This document shows positions 8,676 through 17,351 of a DNA stretch of 64,000 bases, in pieces; the stretch's first letter is position 1; each line of letters begins with the position of its first letter. Source of the stretch: an uncultured Atopobiaceae bacterium (lineage in GTDB: Bacteria; Actinomycetota; Coriobacteriia; Coriobacteriales; Atopobiaceae); the NCBI GenBank assembly GCA_944320975.1, contig CALUJM010000003.1:62001-126000 (forward strand), written 5' to 3'. The translations under genes were made by a program, and so were the position numbers. The notes under the pieces are model-generated. The model was not told the origin of the DNA. It worked only from the letters and a program-made list of their open reading frames with translations, and made no database searches.

Positions 8676-9736
8676 TGTGGGAGTCGAGCGAGAAGGACCT
8701 CTTCGCCGGGGCGGGCGCCTCCGAGCGGCGCCCCGTGGGTCCGCGTGACGTGACGGGGGAGCTCACCGCCGAGGACCTCGACCAGGACCGCACGCTGCGC
8801 CCGCGCACACTCGACGAGTACATCGGCCAGGAGCGCGTCCGCGAGAACCTGCGCGTGCTCATCCAGGCGGCTCGCGACCGCGGAGAGGCGCTCGACCATG
8901 TGATCTTCTCGGGCCCCCCGGGGCTGGGCAAGACCACGCTCGCTGGCATCGTCGCCAACGAGATGGGCGCAAAGATGCACACCACCTCGGGCCCCGCCAT
9001 CGAGCGTGCCGGGGACCTCGCGGCCATCCTCACCAACCTCGAGGCGGGAGACGTGCTGTTCGTCGACGAGATCCATCGCCTCAACCACCAGATCGAGGAG
9101 ATCCTCTATCCAGCGATGGAGGACTTCTTCCTCGACATCGTGATCGGTAAGGGCCCGGCTGCGCGCTCCATCCGCATCGACGTCCCGCGTTTCACGCTCG
9201 TGGGCGCCACCACGCGCACGGGCCTGCTCACCGGGCCGCTGCGCGACCGCTTTGGAATCTCGTACCGCCTGGACTACTACACCACCGCCGAGCTGGCCGT
9301 GATCGTCGAGCGCTCGGCGCAGATCCTGGGCGTTCAGATCGACGGGCAGGGCGCGGCGGAGATCGCCTCGCGCTCTCGCGGCACGCCGCGCCTGGCCAAC
9401 CGCCTGCTCAAACGCGTCCGCGACTACGCGCAGGTCAAGCGCGAGGGGTCGATCACCTGGGAGGTCGCCGCGGAGGCGCTCGAGTTCTTCGAGATCGACG
9501 CGATGGGCCTCGACACGATGGACGTGCGCATCCTCACGGCGCTCTGCGAGACCTTCCGCGGGCGCCCGGTGGGGCTCACCACCGTCGCGAGCGCGGTCTC
9601 CGAGGACCCCTCCACCCTCGAGGACGTCTACGAGCCCTACCTGCTGCAGCGCGGTCTCATCGTGCGCACGCCGCAGGGCCGCCAGGCAACGTTTGCCGCC
9701 TTCGAGCACCTCGGGATCGAGCCGCCGTCACGATAG
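8672..9736 (+). CDS. ruvB: Holliday junction branch-migration ATPase RuvB
   Basis: RuvB (353-354 residues) is the AAA+ motor that drives branch migration on RuvA. Walker A is GPPGLGKTT, Walker B is [10 protein letters not shown], sensor 1 lies in [10 protein letters not shown] with an arginine finger region in GPLRDRFG, and the C-terminal winged helix ends [11 protein letters not shown]. Either GTG 8672 or ATG 8675 can start it; both overlap the ruvA stop. Third gene of the SOS-controlled ruvCAB operon, closed by a hairpin. Confidence 0.97.
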   Translation: MMWESSEKDLFAGAGASERRPVGPRDVTGELTAEDLDQDRTLRPRTLDEYIGQERVRENLRVLIQAARDRGEALDHVIFSGPPGLGKTTLAGIVANEMGAKMHTTSGPAIERAGDLAAILTNLEAGDVLFVDEIHRLNHQIEEILYPAMEDFFLDIVIGKGPAARSIRIDVPRFTLVGATTRTGLLTGPLRDRFGISYRLDYYTTAELAVIVERSAQILGVQIDGQGAAEIASRSRGTPRLANRLLKRVRDYAQVKREGSITWEVAAEALEFFEIDAMGLDTMDVRILTALCETFRGRPVGLTTVASAVSEDPSTLEDVYEPYLLQRGLIVRTPQGRQATFAAFEHLGIEPPSR

Positions 9737-9739
9737 GCC

Positions 9740-9764
9740 AAGAAATCCCAGCTTCTGGGTTCTT
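9740..9764 (+). terminator. Intrinsic terminator after ruvB
   Basis: AAGAA and CCCAG pair with CTGGG and TTCTT around a CTT loop, with a two-base AT bulge, 3 bases after the ruvB stop. The 3' arm supplies a partial U-tract and contains one copy of the CGAGAAGAAC 10-mer (reverse). Confidence 0.55.
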
Positions 9765-9841
9765 CTCGCGTACAAACTAGGTATGATGGGCTTGACTTTG
9801 GGTGCGGGGGGAGGACTCCCTCGTGATGAAGGAGGACTTAC

Positions 9842-10297
9842 ATGAGCGACTTTGTCAAGGCTGGGAACGTCTTCGTCGGGCAGAGCCTGGCCACGCGCGA
9901 GGACATGCTTCGCTTCATTTCCGACAAGGCTGCCGAGCTCGGCGTCACCGATGATGCCGACGCCGTCTATCAGGCGTTCGTTGCCCGCGAGGAGATGGGC
10001 GAGACCGGCATGACCGACGGCTTCGCCGTTCCGCACGCCAAGTCGACCGCCATCAAGGAGCCGGCCGTCATCGTGGTCAAGAACGACCACACCATCGAGT
10101 GGCCAAGCTTCGACGACAAGCCCATCGACATCGCCATCTCCCTGCTCGTCCCCGATGGCGAGACGGGCATCACGCACATCCGCCTGCTCTCCAAGACCGC
10201 CGTCCTTCTCATGAAGGACGAGTTCAAGAGCCTCGTCCGCGGCACGGACGATCCGCAGGCGATCGCAGAGGCGGTCGAGGCGGGCATCGAGGACTAG
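9842..10297 (+). CDS. PTS sugar transporter subunit IIA, fructose/mannitol type
   Basis: The 151-residue protein is a single EIIA domain of the PTS_EIIA_2 family. The phospho-accepting His is in GFAVPHAKS. In PTS systems this domain takes phosphate from HPr and hands it to IIB. No IIB, IIC, HPr or regulator is adjacent, so it either serves permeases elsewhere or is a regulatory IIA. A strong AAGGAGGA site precedes the ATG, and TATGAT at 9782-9787 is a likely -10. Gene body is native in composition. Confidence 0.9.
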   Translation: MSDFVKAGNVFVGQSLATREDMLRFISDKAAELGVTDDADAVYQAFVAREEMGETGMTDGFAVPHAKSTAIKEPAVIVVKNDHTIEWPSFDDKPIDIAISLLVPDGETGITHIRLLSKTAVLLMKDEFKSLVRGTDDPQAIAEAVEAGIED

Positions 10298-10331
10298 TCG
10301 CGCTAGTCGCGAGTTTTGACGATTTGGCCGG

Positions 10332-10359
10332 GGCCCCGTCCGCGAGCGCGGGCGGGGCC
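10332..10359 (+). terminator. GC-rich hairpin after the PTS IIA gene
   Basis: GGCCCCG pairs with CGGGGCC around an inner GC-rich hairpin, 34 bases after the stop codon. No clear T-run follows; the ribosome site of the next gene comes straight after. Confidence 0.45.
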
Positions 10360-10379
10360 GTCCCATAAGGAGGCAACCC

Positions 10380-10958
10380 ATGTTCAAGCAGGCAACCGAC
10401 AAGCGCGTCGCGGTCCTTATCGCCCCGGGCCTCGAGGAGATCGAGGGCCTTACGGTCGTGGACCTGCTCTTCCGCGCGGGCATTCCGTGCGACACCGTCG
10501 CCATCACGCCCGAGCGCACGGTGACCTCCTCCCACGAGGTGACCATCGTCTGCAAGCGCTCCATCGACGACGACGGCTTTGCCTTCGACGACTACGACAT
10601 GCTCGTGCTGCCCGGCGGCATCCCCGGCACGCCCAACCTGCGCGCCTGCGAGCCGCTCTGCGCGGAGGTCGTCGCCCGCGCCGAGGCGGGAAGGCCGCTC
10701 GCCGCCATCTGCGCCGCCCCCTCCATCTTTGCTGAGCTCGGGCTGCTCAAGGGTCGCCGCGCGACCTCCAACCCCGGCTTCCAGCACGTGCTCGCCGAGC
10801 GGGGAGCCGTCCTTCTCGCCGACGATCCGGTCGTCGTGGACGGCAACCTCATCACGAGCCAGGGTGCGGGGACCGCGATGCCCTTCGCGCTCGAGATCGT
10901 CCGTCACTACCTCGGCGACGAGGCCGTGGAGCGCGTCCGCGCGGGCGTGGTCCTGTAG
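10380..10958 (+). CDS. DJ-1/PfpI (ThiJ) family protein
   Basis: This 192-residue cytoplasmic protein belongs to the DJ-1 superfamily, whose members are glyoxalase/deglycase-like or redox-sensing. The nucleophilic elbow is visible in AAICAAPS (Cys), with the partnering Glu near the start in APGLEEIEG and the VLPGGIPG loop. The NPGFQ segment matches the ThiJ/YajL branch. Start codon is set by AAGGAGG. It is followed closely by the release-factor-like gene. The precise substrate cannot be read from sequence. Confidence 0.85.
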   Translation: MFKQATDKRVAVLIAPGLEEIEGLTVVDLLFRAGIPCDTVAITPERTVTSSHEVTIVCKRSIDDDGFAFDDYDMLVLPGGIPGTPNLRACEPLCAEVVARAEAGRPLAAICAAPSIFAELGLLKGRRATSNPGFQHVLAERGAVLLADDPVVVDGNLITSQGAGTAMPFALEIVRHYLGDEAVERVRAGVVL

Positions 10959-10966
10959 GGGGCACG

Positions 10967-11344
10967 GTGGGGGAGACAGGGCTCACGCATCGCGACTACG
11001 CCGCCTTCGCGCGACAGACGCCCGAGGAGATTGCCCGTGCCTGTGAGGTGCAGGTCTTTCGCGCGACGGGACCGGGCGGCCAGGGCGTGAACACGACCGA
11101 CTCCGCGGTGCGCATGCGCCACGTCCCTACCGGCATCACCGTGGTTTCGCGCGAGAGCCGCAGCCAGCTGCGCAACCGCGAGCGCTGCGTCGAGAAGATC
11201 CTCGAGATCTGCCGGCGCCGTGCCCGCCCGCCTCGGCCGCGCAAGAAGACCCGCGTTCCCGCCTCCCAGAAGCGCAGGCGTCTCGACTCCAAGCGCGCCC
11301 GCGGTCAGGTCAAGCAGCTCCGTCGCCGCGTGGACGGCGAGTAG
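10967..11344 (+). CDS. Peptide chain release factor-like protein (RF-1 domain, GGQ)
   Basis: The 125-residue protein contains only the peptidyl-tRNA hydrolase domain of class I release factors: [16 protein letters not shown] carries the catalytic GGQ, and the tail ([14 protein letters not shown] onward) is a very basic helix. There is no codon-recognition domain. Such proteins (ArfB/YaeJ-like and relatives) release peptides from stalled ribosomes. GTG start eight bases after the DJ-1 stop, with a GGGGG stretch as its ribosome site; probably in the same transcript. Confidence 0.8.
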   Translation: MGETGLTHRDYAAFARQTPEEIARACEVQVFRATGPGGQGVNTTDSAVRMRHVPTGITVVSRESRSQLRNRERCVEKILEICRRRARPPRPRKKTRVPASQKRRRLDSKRARGQVKQLRRRVDGE

Positions 11345-11359
11345 GGAAGGGATGCGAGT

Positions 11360-12520
11360 ATGTTCTGCACCAACTGCGGCAAGAAGATTCCTGGCAACAT
11401 GAGATTCTGCACGTTCTGCGGAACCCCGACGAGGCGCGCCGCCTCTGTCGAGACCCCCGTCGCGCCGCCTGTCGAGCCTCCGGCCGTCGTGCCTCCCGTC
11501 GAGGCCCCCGCTCCCGTCATGTCGGAGGCATCCGCGCCCGAGCGTCTGAGACGCTCGAAGGTGCCCGTCATCGCGGCGGTCGCCTGCGCCGTCGTCGCTC
11601 TGGGCGGAGCGGGCGTCGCAGCGGCCCTGACGGGCGGGTTCGGCCTGCTCGGGGACAAGGGCCCCGCCGCCACCGAGGTCACGCAGACCTACGAGGAACC
11701 GGAGGAGGAGTCCGAGCCCGATGAGCCCTCTGGGGCTCAGGCCGACGAGGCGCAGACGGATGCCGCCGAGCCCGTGCAGGTGACGGTCGAGCAGGAGGAG
11801 GCGGAGACTCCGAGCTCCATTCGCGTGAGCCTCTCCGACCAGGCGGACCTCCAGGCCGTCAACATCGCCGTCACCAACTTCACCGAGCTCGCCTTCGACA
11901 AGGGGGTGCAGGAGGGCTCCGTGGCCTATGACCGCTCCTGCACCGACTACGAGCGCATCGTGAACTACTATCGCGAGCACGTCCTCTACAACGACAGTGC
12001 CGCCTACGGCGTCGAGGGCGTGCCTGATAGCGACCCGATGTCCCAGAAGAACTACACGCTTCGCGTCCCAGTGGAGCGCGCTCGGACCTCGATCTCCCGG
12101 ATGCTCGGCGTCACGCTCTCGGACGAGCAGCTCACCTTCGACGCCAACGCGGATGCGGGCGGCAGCGACAGTCCTGATGCCGTCTCCTATTTCTGTCACG
12201 CCACGGTCTCGGGCGGGTACCTCTACATCGGGATCTACGACGGTTCGGCAGAGCCGTCGCTCGGCGTCGCCTACGCGACGAACCTCACGGACCTCGGCGA
12301 CAATCGCTATCGCGTGGACTATGACGTCTACGTGCCGAGCGGCTACCTCATGCCTAACGTGATAGAGCTCAGCTGGTACGGCCTCCCCGTTAGCGACCTC
12401 GTCTCCAAGATCGGCGCATCGGGCGTCGATCGCCGGGGCTCGGCCGTGTTCGAGGTCCGCATGGACGGCGGCACCCGCCGCTTCGTCCTCGAGCAGATGT
12501 CCGTCTCCACGTCCGCGTGA
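11360..12520 (+). CDS. Zinc-ribbon, single-pass membrane protein of unknown function
   Basis: The 386-residue protein starts with a double CxxC zinc ribbon (FCTNCGKK, FCTFCGTP), followed by a Pro/Val-rich linker, one membrane helix (about residues 68-92), an acidic Glu/Asp-rich stretch and a C-terminal domain of about 230 residues predicted to lie outside the cell. Zinc-ribbon membrane proteins of this layout are frequent in Coriobacteriia and Firmicutes without known function. The C-terminal part begins with helical text and ends with beta-like segments. It lies 15 bases after the RF-like gene and may share its transcript. Confidence 0.7.
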   Translation: MFCTNCGKKIPGNMRFCTFCGTPTRRAASVETPVAPPVEPPAVVPPVEAPAPVMSEASAPERLRRSKVPVIAAVACAVVALGGAGVAAALTGGFGLLGDKGPAATEVTQTYEEPEEESEPDEPSGAQADEAQTDAAEPVQVTVEQEEAETPSSIRVSLSDQADLQAVNIAVTNFTELAFDKGVQEGSVAYDRSCTDYERIVNYYREHVLYNDSAAYGVEGVPDSDPMSQKNYTLRVPVERARTSISRMLGVTLSDEQLTFDANADAGGSDSPDAVSYFCHATVSGGYLYIGIYDGSAEPSLGVAYATNLTDLGDNRYRVDYDVYVPSGYLMPNVIELSWYGLPVSDLVSKIGASGVDRRGSAVFEVRMDGGTRRFVLEQMSVSTSA

Positions 12521-12559
12521 TTCGCCCCCGCAAGCCGTAACGTATGGGCCCACGCCCTC

Positions 12560-12695
12560 TCCGTTGTGCGCACTCCCCGGCGTTGTGTACACTCGCCGAC
12601 GATGTGCACACTTATCGACAGCTCGTCTACCTGCGATTCTTTCGAGAAGGACATCGGGGGCAGTGTACACAACGCCGGGGAGTGCGCACAACGGA
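12560..12695 (+). repeat. Palindrome family C, copy 1 (long, with conserved core)
   Basis: Perfect 34-base arms (12560-12593 and 12662-12695; TTGTGCGCACTCCCCGGCG...) flank a 68-base core with ATCGACAGCTCGTC and GAGAAGGACATCGGGGGC. The core is nearly identical to 18145-18215 and recognisable on the reverse strand at 43861-43950. It occupies the gap after the zinc-ribbon gene. Confidence 0.85.
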
Positions 12696-12714
12696 AGGAG
12701 GGGATGGGCCCGTC

Positions 12715-12831
12715 TCATCGTGCGAGCATGCGCCGAATGCCCGGCATGCTCGATATCTCCTCAAGAACGTCAATGAGCTCGTCGCTTTGATAGAAGTCGA
12801 CGCGTCGACGCGACCCCAGGGGACGCAGCAT
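12715..12831 (-). other. Possible 3' remnant of a lost gene
   Basis: A 38-codon reverse-strand frame begins MLRPLGSRRRVDFYQ and ends GIRRMLAR. It has protein-like composition and an amphipathic helix, but no ribosome site or family match that I recognise. It may be the tail of a gene cut off by rearrangement beside the family C palindrome. Apart from this frame, the palindromes and this entry's surroundings, I see nothing in 12521-12978. Confidence 0.25.
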
Positions 12832-12917
12832 CCCATACTCGCACGCCCTCGCTCCTGAGAACGCGGAGAGAAGAGCCCTGCCAGACACCACGTGCGCCCT
12901 ATTACATCTCGTAATAT

Positions 12918-12957
12918 CGATTAGCGGAAGTGAATTTGAATTCAGTTCCGCTAATCG
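12918..12957. repeat. Palindrome J, 19-bp arms
   Basis: CGATTAGCGGAAGTGAATT pairs with its inverted copy with one mismatch around a TG loop, 21 bases past the stop of the ABC permease. It could terminate that operon. It is AT-richer than its surroundings. Confidence 0.65.
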
Positions 12958-12978
12958 CAAGCTACGGAAGCAAAGCCC

Positions 12979-14244
12979 CTACGCCACCTGGCGTCTCCTG
13001 AACGAGACCACCGCCACGGGGGTCGAGACGAGGGCGAGCGCCGCGTAGACGAGAAGCACCATTCCTATGAGGTCGAGCACGACCGGGCCCAGCGGGTAGG
13101 ACTCGAGTGCCGAGAAGAGCATGCTGAAGTTGGAGAAGTTGATCGGGAAGAGTGCGAGCACGCGCTCGAGCACGCCCACGCCGGCCGAGGGGACGAGCCC
13201 CGTGAGCAGCACGAGCGCCACGTCCGTAAGGAAGACGGCGAGCGTCGAGGGGGTGCGCGACGAGAGCGCGAGCGTGAGGCACGAAAAGCCCAGGCACGCC
13301 GCGTACATGAGCCCCACGGTTGCGAGCGCGGCCTGCCCCGCCGTGAGCGGGTACGGTGACGTGAGCGCCATGCTCTGGATGGAGAGCCCGAAGCCGTCCG
13401 CCCCGTAGAAGACGAGCGAGACGCCCACGATCAGCGCCGCACAGAGCGCGAAGTAGACGGTGGCGTAGGCGAGCCCGGCCGCGACCTTGGCCGCCACGAG
13501 CGTCGAGCGCCCGCGCCTGGTGGCGAGCACCACCGCGTCCGCGCCGGAGCTGTACTCGAAGGAGAACGCGGGCGCCAGAGTCACGCACACCGCCAGGATC
13601 GCAAAGACGAGAAACGACGCGCAGTCGACGACGTTGTCCCAGCCGCCCGAGTAGCCGTACGTGATGGGCTCCGGCACGGACGAGCGCATCTCGGTCCAGT
13701 ACGCGCGCTCAGCCTTGGAGTACTCCCACATGCCGCCCTGGCCGTCATCGAGCGCCTGCTGGGTGAGACCTGCCGCAGCGCCGTACCAGTCGGCCGCCAT
13801 CTCGGGCGTCACGCGGGCGGCCGTCTGCGCGGGCTCCTCGCCCGAGACCCGCCAGGGCCGCAGCAGCCAGTTCCAGTACGAGTTGTAGATCTCGTTGAAC
13901 TCCTCGGGCGAGAAGCTCTGCTCGATGAGGGAGAAGACCGCCGCGCCCGTCATCTCGCCCACTGCGTCGCGGTCGATCCGAGAGAAGACCATCTCCTGGT
14001 AGGCGGCGATGTCCTCCGCGGCCCGCTCGGCGGTGACGGTGCCCGCGTGCTTCTCGGCCTCCGAGCGGTTGTAGGCGATGGCCGCCACGCCGTTGAACTC
14101 CTCGCCGGCGAAGTTCACCGTCCGGTTCTGCGTCACGTTGAGCGCCATGATCGCTGCAAGGAAGACGATGACGCCGACGTTTGCCGCGAGCGCCACGCGG
14201 CGGGAGAGCATCTTCTTGAGCTCGAACAGGATGAGCCTAGGCAT
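12979..14244 (-). CDS. ABC transporter permease (ABC-2 like)
   Basis: The 421-residue membrane protein has one N-terminal helix (about 17-38), a soluble extracytoplasmic loop of about 180 residues rich in charged and aromatic residues, and then five or six helices (FLVFAILAVCVTLAPAFSF onward). This is the layout of ABC-2 type permeases with a large first loop. The start overlaps the ATPase stop by 8 bases (ATGCCTAG), with a good AGGAGG site. Last gene of the sigma-membrane protein-ATPase-permease operon. Substrate unknown; lipid, peptide or antimicrobial export is typical. Confidence 0.85.
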   Translation of the reverse strand: MPRLILFELKKMLSRRVALAANVGVIVFLAAIMALNVTQNRTVNFAGEEFNGVAAIAYNRSEAEKHAGTVTAERAAEDIAAYQEMVFSRIDRDAVGEMTGAAVFSLIEQSFSPEEFNEIYNSYWNWLLRPWRVSGEEPAQTAARVTPEMAADWYGAAAGLTQQALDDGQGGMWEYSKAERAYWTEMRSSVPEPITYGYSGGWDNVVDCASFLVFAILAVCVTLAPAFSFEYSSGADAVVLATRRGRSTLVAAKVAAGLAYATVYFALCAALIVGVSLVFYGADGFGLSIQSMALTSPYPLTAGQAALATVGLMYAACLGFSCLTLALSSRTPSTLAVFLTDVALVLLTGLVPSAGVGVLERVLALFPINFSNFSMLFSALESYPLGPVVLDLIGMVLLVYAALALVSTPVAVVSFRRRQVA

Positions 14245-15166
14245 GGCGTCCCTCCTTGAAGTGGGACCCGCGGGCGGCGCGGGGCAAGCCCGCCCCGGCG
14301 GCGCCGTCGCGGAACACGTACAGGTACAGGTCCTCGAGCGTGGGCTCGGCGGGGGCGGAGCCCGGCACCCTGGGCTCGTCCGCCACGTAGCGAAGGAGCG
14401 CCCGTCCGCCATCGAGGTGGCGCACGTTGCCCACCGTGAGCGATGCCTCGAGCGCCTCGGCCCGCTCGGCGGGGACGGCGGCCTCCCAGACCCTGCCCTC
14501 TGCCTTGGAGACGAGCTCCTCGGGCCTCCCCGAGAGCACCACGGAGCCCGCGCGCATCACGAGGATCTCGTCGGCGATGTGCTCAACATCGGAGACGATG
14601 TGGGTGGAGAGAAGGACGATCTTGTCGCGTGCGAAGCCGGCGATGAGGTTGCGGAAGCGGACGCGCTCCTTGGGGTCGAGTCCGGCCGTGGGCTCGTCGA
14701 GCACGAGGACCTCGGGGTCGTTGAGGACGGAATGGGCGATGCCGAGGCGCTGGCGCATGCCACCGGAGAAGGTCCGGATGCGGCGTCGTTCTTCTCCGCC
14801 AAGGCCCACGCGCTCCAGCAGTGCGAGCGAGCGGTCGCGCGCGTCGCGCCGGCCGAGGCCCTTGAGGGCGGCCATGTACTCCATGAAGTCGAGCGCCGTG
14901 AACTCGGGGTAGTAGCCGAAGTCCTGCGGCAGGTAGCCGAGGAGGGCGCGGTAGGCGTCGCCCATGCGCGCGACAGGCGCGCCGTCGTAGCGCACCTCTC
15001 CCGAGGTGGGGCGCAGCACCCCGCAGACCATCCTCATGAGCGTGGTCTTGCCGGCGCCGTTGGCGCCTAGCAGGCCGTAGACGCCGGGGGTGAGCGTCGC
15101 GCTCACGCGGTCCACGGCGATCTTGGGCCCGAACTCCCGGGTCAGCCGGTCGAGCGTCAGTTCCAT
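14237..15166 (-). CDS. ABC transporter ATP-binding protein
   Basis: 309 residues with Walker A GANGAGKTT, signature FSGGMRQRLG, Walker B VLVLDEPTAGLD and switch His in STHIV. The YLPQDFGYYPEF Q-loop text is typical of the CcmA/DrrA-like group that pairs with ABC-2 permeases. A C-terminal extension of about 90 residues (from VSKAEGRVWEAAV) is a likely regulatory tail. It powers the permease at 12979-14244. Confidence 0.92.
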   Translation of the reverse strand: MELTLDRLTREFGPKIAVDRVSATLTPGVYGLLGANGAGKTTLMRMVCGVLRPTSGEVRYDGAPVARMGDAYRALLGYLPQDFGYYPEFTALDFMEYMAALKGLGRRDARDRSLALLERVGLGGEERRRIRTFSGGMRQRLGIAHSVLNDPEVLVLDEPTAGLDPKERVRFRNLIAGFARDKIVLLSTHIVSDVEHIADEILVMRAGSVVLSGRPEELVSKAEGRVWEAAVPAERAEALEASLTVGNVRHLDGGRALLRYVADEPRVPGSAPAEPTLEDLYLYVFRDGAAGAGLPRAARGSHFKEGRHA

Positions 15167-15207
15167 CCTGCACTTCCTCTCTGGTAGTCGGTCTTGCGAT
15201 GGGGCCT

Positions 15208-15972
15208 CTAGAGCGCCCCGGCGGGCGCGGGAGCGTCGGCGAAGCCGGACGCCGCCGCGCGCAGCCACGCGCGGGCCTGCGCCACGGCGAAGGCGAGGGC
15301 CGCCGCCGCGGCAGCCCACCAGGCGAGGGCCGCCGCGGGGCCGAAGGCCGCCGGGCAGACGGTGCGCGCGAGGACGCAGGCGGCGCACACCCCGGCCGCG
15401 GCGGCGACGGCGGCGACGGTCGCGTCCGGGCCCGCCGCGCGGCGTGCGGCGAGCAGCCCCGCCCCGAGCGCCGCTAGGTAGGGCGCGAGCCCCTGGGCGA
15501 GCACGGCCCAGGGCGCGCCCCCCGCAGGACCCGCGAGGGCGGCGAGCAGGGTGATCGCGAGCGAGTCCGCGCAGCAGAGCACGAGCCCCCGGGCGCACGC
15601 CGCGGCCTGGGCGTTCACCGGGCAGGCGGCCTCGAGCTCGGCCATGCCGCAGGAGCGCGAGCGCGTGACGCCCGCGAGCGAGGCGAGCGCGAGCGCCGCC
15701 CCGAGGGCCGCCGAGACCGTCCCGACGCCGACCCCGGAGAGGGCGCACGGCACGGCGAGGAGGGCGAGCGCCGCGTGCAGCGCCCACGCCCACGCCCCGA
15801 CGCGGCGCGCCTGCCCGGCGACCACCTCCGCGGCGCGTGGCCGGGAAGGCCGGGCCATCTCCGCCGCGACCGCCTCCACGAGCGCGCGGGGCGCGGCGGC
15901 GTCGGTGCCGGGCGCCGCCCGGTAGTGCTCTCGCAGCGCGTCCTCGAGGGCGCGCCTCTCCCGCATCCTCAT
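15208..15972 (-). CDS. Polytopic membrane protein, possible anti-sigma/ABC partner
   Basis: 254 residues: a charged cytoplasmic head of about 60 residues (RERRALEDALREHYRAAPG) followed by about six Ala/Leu-rich membrane helices with scattered cysteines. No family recognised. The ATG is one base after the stop of the ECF sigma gene and the ATPase follows after 41 bases. That position is where membrane anti-sigma factors usually sit, but no zinc-binding anti-sigma motif (HxxxCxxC) is present. Confidence 0.6.
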   Translation of the reverse strand: MRMRERRALEDALREHYRAAPGTDAAAPRALVEAVAAEMARPSRPRAAEVVAGQARRVGAWAWALHAALALLAVPCALSGVGVGTVSAALGAALALASLAGVTRSRSCGMAELEAACPVNAQAAACARGLVLCCADSLAITLLAALAGPAGGAPWAVLAQGLAPYLAALGAGLLAARRAAGPDATVAAVAAAAGVCAACVLARTVCPAAFGPAAALAWWAAAAAALAFAVAQARAWLRAAASGFADAPAPAGAL

Positions 15973-15973
15973 C

Positions 15974-16480
15974 TCAGACCTCCCTGTCCTTCTCACCTTG
16001 AACGCCAAGGTCCGCCCGCAGCGCCTCGAGCGCCGATGACAGGGCGCGCGCCGCCGCGAACCTGCTCATGCCTAGCGCGGCGCCCACCTCGCCGACCGTG
16101 AGGCCCTCCCCGTACCTGAGCTCGAGCGCCTCGCGCTGGGCGCGGGGCAGCCGCGCGAGGGCCGATGCCAGGTCGCGGCGGTCGTCCGCCTCGCCCGGGT
16201 CGCCCCTGCCGGGGAGCGCCTCCGGGAGATCCGCCCACGAGGACGCGCGGTCGCGCGCCATGTCCGCGCAGACGTTGCGGGCTATGGTGACGAGGTAGGC
16301 GCGGGCGCGGCCTCGCTCCCGGTAGCGCGAGCGGGCGCGGACGAAGCGCAGGAACGTCTCCTGGGCGGCGTCCTCGGCGAGCCCCGCCGGCGCGTGCCTG
16401 CGGCAGTACCGCAGCACGTCGGCGTAGTGCTCGCCGACCAGGCGCTCCGCCTCTTCCGCCCGCCCGTTCCTCTCGCCCAT
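15974..16480 (-). CDS. ECF-type RNA polymerase sigma factor
   Basis: 168 residues. Region 2 is seen in HYADVLRYCRRHAPAGLAEDAAQETFLRF (region 2.2-type core contact, then the -10 reading part), and region 4 in LPRAQREALELRYGEGLTVGEVGAALGM with its helix-turn-helix. No region 3, as expected of ECF sigmas. The ATG follows GGAGGTGGC. First gene of the operon with the membrane protein and ABC exporter, suggesting that it senses envelope stress or a compound that the exporter removes. Confidence 0.88.
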   Translation of the reverse strand: MGERNGRAEEAERLVGEHYADVLRYCRRHAPAGLAEDAAQETFLRFVRARSRYRERGRARAYLVTIARNVCADMARDRASSWADLPEALPGRGDPGEADDRRDLASALARLPRAQREALELRYGEGLTVGEVGAALGMSRFAAARALSSALEALRADLGVQGEKDREV

Positions 16481-16653
16481 GGCGCCACCTCCCTCTATCC
16501 CTATTAACGACCCAGCGGGCCGGGATGAGCGGTCGGATTGATTTTTCTTTGCATATCGGATGACAAAAGGCCGCCCCTTTGGGCGTCCTCGAATGGCGAG
16601 AGATGACGTTGGGCAGAGTTTGGCAAAGCTAGGCAGAGTCCGCGTGGTGTGGA

Positions 16654-16998
16654 CTACAACGCAGCGGCAACCTTGGAGAAGGGCTTTATCTTCCTTAGCT
16701 CGGGCTCGAGCTTGCGCCGGGCCACCTCGATGTCGTACGCCGCCTGCGCACGCAGCCAATACCCGTCGGACAGACCAAAGAAGCGACAGAGCCTCAGGTC
16801 GGTGTCGGCAGTCACGGAACGGCGCCCCAACACGATCTGTCCGATGCGCTGGGCGGGAATGCCCGTCTCCTTGGCGAGGCGGTACTGAGAGATGCCCATG
16901 GGCACGAGAAACTCGTCGCGCAGCAGCTCGCCCGGAGTAATGGGGGCAACCATCTCCCCCTCGTGAACAGTCTCAGTGATAGTCGACGATTTCGACAT
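16654..16998 (-). CDS. higA: HigA-type antitoxin (XRE family)
   Basis: 114 residues with the HigA helix-turn-helix (GISQYRLAKETGIPAQRIGQIVLGRRSVTAD). The ITPGELLRDEFLVPMG lead is a HigA hallmark. It neutralises HigB and represses the shared promoter. ATG 16998 is chosen because GGAGGTG sits at the right distance; an upstream GTG three codons earlier overlaps that site. Overlaps the toxin by 26 bases and is downstream of it, the reversed order typical of higBA. Confidence 0.9.
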   Translation of the reverse strand: MSKSSTITETVHEGEMVAPITPGELLRDEFLVPMGISQYRLAKETGIPAQRIGQIVLGRRSVTADTDLRLCRFFGLSDGYWLRAQAAYDIEVARRKLEPELRKIKPFSKVAAAL

Positions 16999-17251
16999 CC
17001 TCGGCACCTCCCTCGACCCATCGAAAACAGACCCGGAACTGGTCGTTGATACGGATGCTGAATTGCCCAGCTCTATCTCCGCTCAGTGCCTCGAGACGAT
17101 TTCCCGGCGGTATTCTGAGGTCAGACAGCTCGTTTGCGATTTGCAGCTGACGAATCTTTCTCAGTGCAACACGCTCGAACGCCACGAACCGTGCAACACG
17201 AAATCCCGACGAGAGCTGCTCGGTATCCTTGTCTGCAAATGACCTAATCAT
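16973..17251 (-). CDS. higB: HigB-type toxin (RelE-like mRNA interferase)
   Basis: 92 residues. HigB toxins cut ribosome-bound mRNA. The fold text is clear: ADKDTEQLSSG start, RKIRQLQIANELSDLRIPPGNRLEALSGDRAGQFSIRINDQFRVCFRW, ending EDVEIVDYH with the terminal His of the active site. Base composition is AT-richer than the flanking core genes, a sign of transfer. Two TTGACA-like hexamers (around 17268-17279) lie upstream on the reverse strand and may be part of its promoter. Confidence 0.9.
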   Translation of the reverse strand: MIRSFADKDTEQLSSGFRVARFVAFERVALRKIRQLQIANELSDLRIPPGNRLEALSGDRAGQFSIRINDQFRVCFRWVEGGAEDVEIVDYH

Positions 17252-17323
17252 AGTATCGCCTCGCGTTACTATTGTCAATGTCAATTCCACAACCACAGCT
17301 CGTGTGGTAGAGTCATTGTATAG

Positions 17324-17335
17324 GAACACATGTTC
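17324..17335 (+). promoter_or_regulatory. LexA-like box before the alkylation-repair gene
   Basis: GAAC-ACAT-GTTC fits GAAC(N4)GTTC and lies 16 bases before the ATG at 17352. A TATA-like -10 (TGTATAGG, 17318-17324) abuts it, the same layout as at ruvC. Suggests SOS control. Confidence 0.6.
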
Positions 17336-17351
17336 GTGTCAAGGGAGCCAC

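Noticed and set aside
12564..12858. Several short open frames within and around family C palindromes
   Set aside because: They depend on the repeat sequence, lack ribosome sites and end at random. Only the conserved core reading frame is kept, as a finding.
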